A DNA stretch of 64,000 nucleotides, taken from positions 3,782,001-3,846,000 of the forward strand of contig PQWQ01000004.1 in NCBI GenBank assembly GCA_002943765.1, read 5' to 3'. Positions 49,861 through 61,752 of the stretch are shown here, piece after piece (the first letter of the stretch is position 1; each line of letters starts with the position of its first letter). The translations under genes were made by a program, and so were the position numbers. The notes beneath the pieces are model-generated. The model saw only the letters and a list, made by a program, of their open reading frames with translations. It did not search any database and was not told the DNA's origin. The DNA comes from Psoroptes ovis (Eukaryota; Arthropoda; Arachnida; Sarcoptiformes; Psoroptidae).

Positions 49861-52394
49861 TTAATTTTCATTGTTGATGCTGCCAATAGTAGTATCATTG
49901 CCATGTGTATTATTATTATTATTACTGAAAACAATATTGATTTGATCATCATTCAAATTATTGTTATTATGAATTGAATTTATAAATGTCATTATCATAC
50001 GACGATCATTGTGTAACATTCGTTGAATTTTACAAGCAGGTTTATAATCGAGGTCAATAATTGATAATCGACAATTATATGATTCACCAAAATTATTATC
50101 ATTATTATCAAATATTTGTATCAATGTTGATGAATTGGATGATGAATTTATTTGCAATGTGTTTGTTGCTACGTTTTTTGATTGAAATATTTTATCATTT
50201 AATTTAAGATTCATATTATTATCATTATCATTATTATCAATGTGTTGTAATGCAATCATTATTGAACAATCTTTAGCTGTTAATGATATTAAAAATCGCC
50301 AAAGCTAAATTGAAAAAAAATATGATTTAATTTCGAAGGAATAAATTAATTCAAAAAATGAATTACCGTATCTAAATCGGATGAATTTTGTATGATAAAT
50401 TTTTCTAAATATTCAAAACATTCTGGATTTTTCAATGGATCCAAAGGATAAATGAATTTGATGCCTTTTTGTTCGAGAATTTCCGATTTGAATTTTTTAT
50501 AATTCAAAAATAATTTTGTCATTAATTCGACAGCTTTTAATGAATCAATTTTATCCAATTTTTGTGCACACAATATCGATGATAGTATGGAACCTATTGG
50601 CAAGTTATGCAAATTTTTATCTAAATAAAATTATAATGATGAAAATAAAATCCAATAATTAATTCATTTTGATTTGATAATTTCAAAAATTTTACCATTA
50701 AAACAATCACAATCAAATTTATGCAATGAGGAATGCAATTCACATTGATCATTACTAGTCGTTACATTATTCATTCGGACTGTTTTACATTTCTTGTAAT
50801 TATTTATGTTGAAATTATCAATTGAATTTAGATTTTCGAATAATAAATCACAGTTTTCATTATCATTTAAATTAAAATATGAATCATTATTATCATTAGC
50901 AGCAGTGGTCGATAATTTTTCAAAATATTCTAAAAATGTACGACAAAATACGAATCGGTCCTTGTATTGTAAATTTTTTATTTCACGTTTCAAATTAGTC
51001 AAATTACTGTAATCATTTCGATTACCTTTACGATAAAATTCAGTACGACAATTTCCTTGATGATTATCATTTATCCTATTTTCTTTGCCATCATCCATCA
51101 ACGGTTCATTTAAGATTTGTGTTAATAATAATCCAAATGATTTTAAAGGATCATTTGTTCTGCTTATTTGATTATTTTGATTGAATTTTTTGAGCCTATC
51201 ATTACAATTTGAACTATTAGAAATATGATAATTTTTCGAAAAAAATCTTGTCAATATTTTTCGTAATTGTTCTACATCACATTGATCATCGAATAATAAA
51301 TGTGAATTGATAAATACACGAAAATTATTTTGTGGATTTTCCATTAAACATAATAAGGCGGATAACTGTCGTTGCTGACAGCCAGAAAATAAATCTAATG
51401 GACAATATGTATTAATCGATTTGATCGATTTCTTTTTTAATTTATAATACTGTGAAAGACCAAAACGACAAAATTTTGCTTTCAATTTAAGCAAACTATT
51501 TTTTCCAAACAAATTTGAATCGGGTAGGAATCCTTGTTTAGGCTTTAAAAACAAAAAACAAATTCGGATAACAAATAAGAATAGATAATATTGAAAGCTA
51601 ATTACCTTAATCTCAACAGCAATGATTGAATTTTTACACCAATCATAATTGATTGTTTGTGGAATCGTACAACAATCAGACATCAATAAGGCATAGCTAC
51701 AATTAGTCAATGTTTTTTCCAATCTAAATGCTAAAGGGATTTAAATGGAAATTTTTTTTTCATAAATAATTTCATCAAATAAATATCAATCAATCAATCA
51801 ATCAAACTTACATGGCCTTTTTCCTCGTACAAAATTTTTAATTATTTTCAATTGTTCATCATCTAAATATACTAATTTTGGTGGTGAAAACAGATGTTCA
51901 CCAATAATATCGGGCAATATATTATGATTGAAATCGATGTGCTGCAATAAATGTGTCAATACATCGTTTGCATTTCTCTATTTGTTTGTGGAATCAAGAA
52001 AATAATCAGTAATTTGTAATCAAATATACTACGAGAATTATCAAAAATCAGCTTACAAGTTTTTTAGCATCAGACTTCAACAAACGTATCACTTGACATG
52101 TCTTAAATTGGGGGAAAAAAAATTTCAAAAAAAATTAATTTAAAATGAAAAAAAAAAAACAATTAAACAAATATTTACCGTACGAATAGCAATGACCAGG
52201 CTTGAATTGCCTTCACCACGATAAATCAATTGTTGATCATTGGAAAATTCACATTGATCAACAATTATTTGATTATCATCATGATTAATATTATTACAAT
52301 TATTGCTATTATTATTATTATTATTATTAAAAATATGATTATTCATACAAATTGAAGATGAAATATTGGCAATGACATTTGTTTCATTCAACAT
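49861..52394 (-). CDS. IPPK: Inositol-pentakisphosphate 2-kinase
   Basis: Makes phytate (InsP6) from Ins(1,3,4,5,6)P5 and ATP. Seven exons: 52394-52179, 52101-52057, 51977-51812, 51730-51606, 51542-50696, 50620-50367, 50304-49861; 698 residues (about 490 in human). Signature motifs: nucleotide-binding YRGEGNSSLVIAIRT, then VEIKPKQGFLP across the exon 4/5 join, KFCRFGLSQYYKLKKKS, YCPLDLFSGCQQRQLSALL, and the C-terminal TAKDCSIMIAL and SIIDLDYKP. Exon 2 is only 45 bases. The surplus length is an Asn-rich N-terminus, a mid-protein Asn insert and a C-tail. Identity is secure on motif order. Confidence 0.94.
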
Positions 52395-55060
52395 ATTGCT
52401 GCTGCTGCTGCTGTGCTGTATGATGGATTATCGAAATAGATTAAAAAATGAAAATAAAAATAAATGAATAAAATGGAATAAATAAAATTTTGAAAATCAA
52501 ATAAAATTATTGCATTTGGTTGTTTGGCATTTTTATATATATTCATAATGAAATATTTAATTGATCGATCGAAGATCAGTGAAAAAGAAAATGTCGTGAG
52601 AAATATGTGAAAATATCACTAATAAATTATCACGCATTGTATGCATTTTTGGCATTGATTTCTCTCTCTTCATCCACTCTCTCTCTCTCTATTCAATCAA
52701 CACTTTATCATATCTATAGAAATATCCATAGATCATCATGTCATTCAACAAAACTAGACAACGGATTTCATTGATGAAATCCGAGACTAACAAAAAAATA
52801 AAAATAATTCGTACAAACAAATCAAAATGTCGAATAAATAAATAAATAAATGAGATTCATGCATTTATAATAATAAATTGAATTATCGAAAAGAATTGAA
52901 CATTTTTTTCTGAAATTAAACACAAATTTGAATCGAAATTGATTCGGGATTTCAATACGAAATTATGAAAAACGACTGATTTGGTCATGATAACTATTGA
53001 TCAATCTATTTATCAGTGAAATCTCTCTGTGTGTGTGTGTGTTTGATGAAATCGGATAGGTATATAAATGTATCGATGAAAAGGCATCTATCGATTTCAT
53101 CATTATCCATATAATTGATTGATTGATTGATTAAATGATACGTAATTTTATTTTTGAATTTTTTGTCAATGTGGAAAAAAATTACATTTTTCAAATGAAA
53201 TGAAATAATTGAATAATTATGGTGGTAAATTGAAAACAGAACAGAAATTAAAAACAATAATTTAATGATGATAATTTTCAATTAAATAATAATAAAAGCA
53301 ATGATTATTGTTATTGTTCAATGTCAATGAAAAAATAAAAATGATTAGATTTTGATTGATTGATTGAATTGAATTGATTCACTTAAATTTGATTGAATTG
53401 AATTAAATAAAAAAAAAAAAAAAGATGAAATTAAAATTGATTTAAATTTTAAATGGATTTATTTCGAAAAAAAAATATTTTCCAAGAAGCTTATTATCTC
53501 TAGTTTTATTGATAATAATAATTATTATTATTATTGAATAAAATGAATCAATTTAAAAAACAATCATCATAATCATAATAATGTAATATTATAAAGGTTT
53601 TATCATTCATTCAAATTATTATTATTCTCTTTTTTTTATTATTTTCTATGTACATTAAAAATTCAATTCATGATATTTTTTCAATGATGATGATGATAAT
53701 AATGATTGCAATGATGATTTATTATTTTGTATTTTCATTTTTCAAACGATGATTTCAAAGTTTCGTATTCTCTTTATTCAATATTTGTTGCTATTGTCGT
53801 CTCTTGTTGCTACACACACACACATTTACACATTTACACATTTGATGCTTTATCATTGCTTATTTATTTTTATTTTTTTTTTAAATCATAAAATATAATC
53901 ATAATCATCAAAGCTCTATTATTTGTTTGATGTTCAATGAAATAATGAATAAAGGACAAATATTGTACTTATAAAAAAAAAGAAAAGATGTATGGATGTA
54001 TGTAGAATTGTAATATAATGATGATGATGATGATAATTACGAAAATATTAAAATAATTGAAATAATTAAAGCAAAAATTTCAAAATAATTTGAATTTTCG
54101 AAAAAATTTTGAGTCTGCAAATGATCCTTCGGAGAAAAAAAAGAATTGGATTGAATAATGAATTTTCAATAGGTTTTTTCGATGATAATCAAATATTTGA
54201 AAATATTCATTGAAATTCATTCAGTTACTCGGATACAATCAATCAATGCAATTTCAATAATAATAATAATCGTAATACTTACATTATCGTTAATAATTAT
54301 GGAGGTCAGTAACATTTTTGTGTATTTATTTTTTATTTTTTCATTCGTTCGTTTTTTTTGGTTATATCGTTCGATGTTGCTGCTTTAAATCCGAAAAAGG
54401 ACTAGTTTTTTTCTTTTGAAATATCTGGCTATACGTTGAGTATCATCTTTGCTTGAGAATAATCTCAAGTTTTCTCAAGGTATCATATTCATGTATCGAA
54501 AAAAATGAGAAAATTTTCCAAAGTAGATCAAAGGTATGCCAGATTTAAAGAGACTAAAACCGATGGACAGAGAATAGATGAAATTGATATTTTTTCAAAA
54601 AAAAAAAAAAAAAATTTCCATCAAATCACATTCATAGATTCACATGTTTTGTGACTAGAATTTATTTTATTAATACAATGGAATTCATTTGCTTGCATTT
54701 GATCGATTTTGATTCCTTTCATTCATTGATTATTATTCTTTTTCAATATTTTAAATTCATTCAAAATATTGCCTACAAAAAAACACAATGAACTATTTGA
54801 GTCATGAAAATTTTTTGAAAAAATATTTACAAGAAATGCATACAGACACAAAAATATATGAAGAGAGAAATTGTATCTATATGCCTTAAAGCATTCAAAA
54901 TCTATTCATAAACTAAATGATGAAATAAAATAAATATTGAAGCATGTTTATATTTATTTTCAAAAATTTATCTCATATGCATGCATATGAATATGGATAA
55001 AATTTTGAAATTTTTGGTAAAATAATTTGTTGAATTATAATTTGAATTATTTCAACTCAA
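52395..55060. promoter_or_regulatory. Divergent intergenic region between IPPK and the deoxynucleoside kinase
   Basis: 2.7 kb, AT-rich. CTG/CAG run (about 52395-52416), CTCTCT stretch (52662-52690), GT run (53027-53042), several GATT and ATT repeats. Small frames (e.g. 54182-54388) are hydrophobic AT-biased strings with no gene signal. No RNA gene recognised. Confidence 0.5.
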
Positions 55061-56452
55061 ATGTTATCTGAATGTGTTTATCAGTTAATCTATAATCTAA
55101 GGAAAAAAATGTCAATTTTAATAAATAAAAATAATATTTCCATATTTAAATTATTCCATCCAAAATATTTTAAAAAATTTTACCAAAATCAATATTTACT
55201 AAATAATGAAAAGTTAAATATATTTACAATTACAAAATTAATTATGAAAGATAAATATTCATTCAATAATAATAATAATAATAATGCCTTAACTAAACCT
55301 GTTTCGATTATTAAACTAAATAAACTATTATTAAACAACAACAACAACAACAACATTCAAAATGTACTACCACATCATTATTCAATGTGTTGTAGAACAT
55401 TGCATTGTTTTGGCGGCAAAAATATTGCGCTTAAAATTTTTGCGCTTAAACTACATTCAACGGTCGTTGTGTTTACCAAAAACGCCATCAAATCTGTGAT
55501 TATTAAATTTGTTTCTGTATCACAAATTTCATCATTGTTTTTAAAAAGAATGGAACAATTTTTCATTAAACCATCATCATTGAAATCAAATGATGATGAT
55601 GATGAATTTAATAATGATCAGAATATTAAAATAAATAAAAATTCATTATTAGCAAAAGATTTATTTGAAAATGATCGTCTATTCTCCTATGACACAAGAA
55701 ATTATCCATCGATTAAAAATATGAATAATGATGGTGATGTATTGAAGATTATTGTTGAAGGTAATATTGGCAGCGGTAAAACAACATTTTTATCGATATT
55801 CGCCGAAAATTGTTCGAAATTTTGTCACAATCCTTTGATTATACCTGAACCGGTTGATTTATGGCGTAATGTAAATGGTGTAAATATATTTCAATTGCTA
55901 GCTGATGATCCAAATCGTTGGAGTTTTTCATTTCAATCATATGTTCAATTGACTATGTTGAAGGTATTTTTTAATTTTCAAAATTTTCAAAAATAATTTT
56001 CACCATATATTTATCATCAATAGATTCATCAAATTATGCCTGAAAAAGGTAATGTAAAAGTCATGGAACGATCATTGTATTCGGCACGTTATTGTTTCGT
56101 AGAAAATTTGCTACAAAAAAATCTATTAACATCATTTGAATATAATATTTTGAATAAATGGTTCGATGTATCTGTAGGCGATGCACCAATCGATTTAATT
56201 ATCTATTTACAAACTGATCCTGATATCGTATTTGAACGTATACAAAAACGTGGCCGCCCAGAAGAATCCAAAATATCAATCGATTATTTACGATCATTAC
56301 ATCAACTACATGAAGATTGGTTAATTCATAAAAAATTCCCATTACCAGCACCAGTATTGACAATCGATGCCAATACACCATTGGAAAATTTATTATCCAT
56401 TTATGAAAAACAGACAGGTGGAATTTTACGTCAATATCAATCATCAGCATGA
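55061..56452 (+). CDS. dnk: Deoxynucleoside kinase (dNK/TK2 family) with a long N-terminal extension
   Basis: Phosphorylates deoxynucleosides for DNA synthesis. Exons 55061-55963 and 56024-56452 (phase 0) give up to 443 residues; the family is 200-265. The kinase starts near residue 225: P-loop EGNIGSGKTTF, PEPVDLWRN, the Q-x-Y block SFQSYVQLTML, the ERS motif MERSLYSARY, lid arginines RIQKRGRPEE and LHEDWL. Upstream, ~220 residues stay open: MSILINKNN.. is Lys-rich and Asp/Glu-poor, plausible as mitochondrial targeting, with poly-Asn runs. A start at 55109 (MSILIN) or a later ATG (MEQFF, 55549) is possible. Which substrate range applies (insect dNK or TK2) cannot be read from sequence alone. 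Confidence 0.88.
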
Positions 56453-57035
56453 TGATTGATTATTGAATCAATGATCAATTTCAATTTTTTTTTTGGCCCC
56501 ATACTTAGTCGACGATCCATGTATCGATGGACAATGATTCATTTATATTTTTGATACTTTTTTCTTATATTTGACAAATAATTTTTTTATTCAAAAATTA
56601 ATTTCTTCAAATGAAAATGAAATAATTTACAATTTCATATTTTTTCTTTTTTGGTTTCGTATTATCGAATTATGATTATGATTAAAATTAAAATTATTAT
56701 TCAATTAATAATTTCAAACGATTTGTATTTGACATATTTGATTGGTAAAAATGATGATGATGATGATGATGATGAATTCATGTATAATGATTCTGAATGA
56801 AAAAACAATGAATGAATGAATGAATGGATGAATGAAATAAAAACAATTCTTTTAAATATTTACAATATCAATTACACATATTCAATGTATTTTATATTTA
56901 TATATTTTATAAAACAAGCAAGTAAATATAACAGCGACAACAACAACAACAACAACAATAATGGAAATAATAATAATAATTTTTTTTTCTATTTTGACTG
57001 ATGTATTTTGAAATAATTATTATTATTATTATTTT
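56453..57035. other. Convergent 3' flanks of dNK and CLCA genes
   Basis: GAT repeat (56753-56775), ATGA repeat (56806-56835), ACA and ATT triplet runs near 56937-57030. No exon seen. Confidence 0.55.
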
Positions 57036-60000
57036 TTACACTTGTGATATATTGGCTGATATAATTTTATGCACCACACTATATTCAGCTAAACCATTAT
57101 CATCAATATTATTCATCATTGATGATGATAAATGTTGTTGTTGTTGTTGTTGTTGTTGATGATGATGATGATGATGTGTTGATAATGATGGTGGTGGTGG
57201 TGGTGGCGGTGATGGTAATGATAAATATGAATGTATTTGTTGATTGTGTAATTGTTGATTATGTTGTTGCTGTTGTTGTTGTTGTAATTGTTTTTGATGT
57301 TGCCAAATACTGCTTGCATTTGAATATGGTGAATACATTGCTGCTGATGTTGATGTTAAAGCGGTAGGCGATAAACCAAATTGTCCGATTGATGATGATG
57401 ATGTTGGTGAATGTATCATTGTTGATGGCGGTTGTTGATGTGTAAAGCTAAGATTGACATGATTATTCGTATGATTATTGTGGTAATTATCAATCGATGA
57501 GCTACCAGCATATGACAAGACACTCGGTGAATTTGAATGCATTCCATGTTGTCCATTTGCGATTCCATTTGATGGCGATTCTTGCCGCAATTTTGCTTCT
57601 TGTACTCTACCCCAATGATCAAGTAATTCTTTGGCATCCCATGAATTTGGTAATAAAGTTGCAACATTCAATTCTTTCATAACATTGCCTTGTGTAGTAG
57701 GTCCTGCTGGTGGTTCTAATGATATTCGATCCGATTGTCCACGATCAATAGGAGTTGTAGTATGTTGTGGCTCCAAATATCCATTACCATTATCAATGGT
57801 CGTATTCACCGAACTACAACTCGTATGATTACTAGCCGAACTGTTTGGCGCTATTCTGTTGTTATCATTTAATGAATTTGAAATCAATGAATTGCCATCT
57901 TGTGCATTGAAATATGATTGTTTATTATTCGAATGTTTTGAATCATTTTTAGCATTCGATACGTTATTATCATTGGATGATTTATAATCATTTTCCATTG
58001 CATCTTTATTTGTACGGCGATAACGACGTATTGTTAAACATATAATTACAAGAATTATTATGAATAAAACCAAGGCTGAAATAATACAAATGATCAATAT
58101 CTGAATCCATGGCAGCAGTCGTCCACGGCCATTGTCTTTATATGGTCCAGCTATTTATTTAAAGACAAAAAGGAATTATTAGTTTAAGAATTTAATTAAT
58201 CAATCAATCAATCAAATTTCATGCAAATTCCAAAAAAAAACAACAGCCCAAATGTCAGTTAGATATATGATTATAAATAAATTGAAAGGGTTGAAAATTA
58301 TAAATTAAAAATAAAATAGAAAAGATCAATTCAATGATACATGCCACATCATGCTATAATTTTTTCACAAATAATGATATGACAATTTTTAATACCTGAC
58401 AAACGGCTATTATCATTTGCTAAAGTTGTAGTATTTTTAATTTTTACATTACTTTTAAGATAAACAGTGACAACATTCGATGGTTTCGATTCATTATCAT
58501 CATTACGTTCTTTGACAGCGATCAAATAATAACCTTCCTCCGGGCTAAGAATACGTATTCGTATTTGTCGTAATGAATTGGTTACAATTCCATTATTATT
58601 ATTATTATTATTGTTATTATTATTATAACTATTAAACGATGATGCTGGTGATCTCTGAATTGAATTCACAGCTGGTTCATATCTTGCATAAGGTGGTTGT
58701 GATGATGAAAATGATGATGATGCTGATGATGTTAACGTTTCGAATATAATAGTTGGATCATCTGACTGTAATGGCAGTTCGTTTGGATTAATCATTCGTG
58801 TTTGTAAATAAATGTCATCATTATTACTGTCACTGTCATTATTATTGATATCACTATTTTTATCATTGTCGTTATTATTGCCATCTTCAGTAATTATTTC
58901 TAATTCAGCTTCATTTTGTTCTCGATCAAATGATTGTTTAATTTCAAATGGTATTCTTGAATTTTCACTGTTTGAATAAAATGCTTTGATAATGATTGGT
59001 TGATTTTGATCATTTCTTGCGTAATAAAATGGTGAACTCCATTCAAGCGATACTGTACGATTATTAGCATCTAAATCTGTTATTCGTAAATCACGAATTG
59101 CATAATTAGGAATTATTTGATGATTTTCATTTTGTGAATTATAATAAAATGAACCACAATGTACGATACGTTCAAATGTTTTCGATTCAATAATGTCACC
59201 ATTTGTTTTGATTTCACTGCCACAACAACGTGCCTTGCTATTGAACATGACAGTATTGCCAAAATTTCCAGGTTTCATAGCAATTTTATGGCCAATAATC
59301 TTAGCTACGATTGTATATGCGGCACCATAAGAATCACTATTGGCATTTAATAATGAGTCTAAATATGCTGAATATATTCCATCATGTGCTGTAATGTCTG
59401 GATTGCCGCGGCCATTATCATTTGATGGTCGCGTAATTTCTTGTCTTTGCAGTGTTCGTGTAAATGATCGTGCAGAAAAACTGACATCAGCATCATAAAT
59501 GGGACCATTTAATCCTTGACTGATTTGAACATAGCCACGTAATGGATTTGATTTACTTGCTTGTATCCAACATTTGGCCGATAATAAAGCATCTTTATAA
59601 GAATGATAGGAATTTTTCTCCGATAAAACACGTACAGTGATTGTAATGAATGTGTTTATATTAGTTGAATGATAATTGAAACGATATCGACCAGTTTTAT
59701 TCATTTTATAATTAATAACAACACTTTTATCATATGTTTCAAATGTTTGAAATTGAATAATATTACGATATTCATCACTAAGGTTGAAATTCATAACTAA
59801 ATCTGATCCTTTACCATTGGTCGTCATTTCAATCAATACAATGGTATGATCTAATGTTGGATCGATAATAAATTCAATACCAGATTGATCATCTGAACGT
59901 ACTGTTTCACGTTTTAGTAGCAAATGATTTTGTTCAGTTAAATCTTTTAATAAATCAAACAGAATTGTACTGATGATTGATGTTAATTGTGTACGAAATG

Positions 60001-61752
60001 CAACTATCGATGATGATGATGGATTTGTTTGACTGAATGCATAATCAATTGAAACGAAATTATTTAATTTCAATTTTAATTGATCAAAAAATCTTAATAC
60101 ATCATTAGTCGGTACTTGATCATAAATAATAACTTGTAAACGTATATTTTTACGATTTAATAAATCAGCAATCGATTCAATATAATCAATATCAGTATTT
60201 TCAATTGACATAGCGCCTGAATAAAAAAATACACATGTACCAGAACCAATAACACTGTCAAATTGTTTCGATATTTGTTCAAATATTTGTCGTAATTTTA
60301 ATTTATGATTATGATTATCATTATCATCATTATCATCGATGAAAAACATTGACAATTGAGATGAACGCCGCCAACCAGGTATTATTTTTACCATACTTTC
60401 ATCATATAATGTGAATAATGCTTGATGTTGGAAAAAACCAATTTTTTTAATTGTTTCCATTGATGATTCAAGGAATTTTGAGCCAATTTTTGGCAATGCA
60501 TATAGTACATTTACTTTGATTGATTGATCATCACTTAATTCATTTCTATTTTGTAATATTTGAAATCTAATCAATGATGTCGATATGTTTGAATCGAGAT
60601 GTTGTCCATTGAAATTTGGTTTATATCTGCAATTTAAATTGAAATAAAAATCATTATGATTTGGAATCGATTTGGAATACGAATATACCTTTCAAAATCA
60701 TTATGTTTCACAATAACATCTTGCATTGATTGATAATCACAAATAATATTATGTTTCGTAGGTGATTGATAATCGTGTGTTGATGAATTGCATAAAATAT
60801 ATTCGGAAACTGAAATCGGTGAATACATAAATGATGAACGTATTGAATTTTTCATTGGAATCACATCACAATTTGGATTCACTGGACGACCATTATTCGG
60901 ATCAGTTTCATTATTACAATTATTCGAATATTTAAATTGTGGATTAACGCCTTGATAACATGAATTAATTTTTGGTCGTTTATCGTCTCTCAATCCACCA
61001 TTTGGTATTGAATAATAAACAGGATAAGTATAATCATCTTCAAAACCAAATTCATTGAAAACACCATAACGATATAATAGCCATTGATGTGCAAGCAAAC
61101 GTGATGAATATTCATCCGAAATGTATTGCATTGGGAAATTTATGGCCATACCACCTTCACCACAATCACCATATTGCATTGTAAGAATTTGATTTTTATC
61201 ATCATCTATTTGAATATTTTTTGAATAAAAAATTTAATAATTTAAACATTTGATACACTTGATTCAACATACTTGTATATAAAATATCAGCATCCGACAA
61301 TGATCGATATGGTCCTTTTGATTCACGCACATCGAATTGCATTGATGTCGATGTTTGTAATTCATTCACATCGATTTTCCATTTATCTGGCAAAATTATC
61401 GTCACATCAGATATTTGTACTGACATTAATTCTTTCAATATCGATGATGTACGCTGTAATTGACTCTATTATGAGTTATTGAAGAAAAAAAAAGTATTGA
61501 ATCATTTAGAAACCAATAAATTCAATGAAAAAACAAAATTACCATAATTGAAACAATCGTTGTATTGATATTGGTTGGTTCAAATGTTTCGAAATTATTA
61601 TCAAAACCAATGACAATACCATGATAATGACCGAGCGAATCCAAATGAATTGATTGATGTGAACCGATGATCGATGGTATTTGAACTGTTGAAATAATCG
61701 CTAAACACAGCCAAAAATGGCTTGTAAAATTTGAAGATTTTTGTCTAATCAT
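57036..61752 (-). CDS. CLCA-family (calcium-activated chloride channel regulator) membrane protein, pseudoprotease
   Basis: Exons 61752-61543, 61465-61273, 61205-60689, 60626-58396 and 58150-57036 give 1421 residues. Signal peptide (HFWLCLAIISTVQIPSIIG), then the CLCA N-domain (ILPDKWKI, QYGDCGEGGMAINFP), normally a self-cleaving zinc protease. The HExxH segment reads HQWLLYRYGVFNEF (about residue 173): the Glu is Gln and the second His is Leu. The VWA MIDAS DxSxS is absent (VLYALPKIGSK). A beta-rich FnIII-like C-region, a TM (ILIICIISALVLFIIILVIICL) and a ~340-residue Ser/Gln/Pro/His-rich tail follow. Vertebrate CLCAs are ~900 residues and mostly secreted or GPI-anchored/single-TM with a short tail, so this tail is unusual. 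Confidence 0.87.

Noticed and set aside
57119..57367. Plus-strand Val/Asp repeat frame
   Set aside because: Antisense of the poly-Gln/His tail of the CLCA protein.
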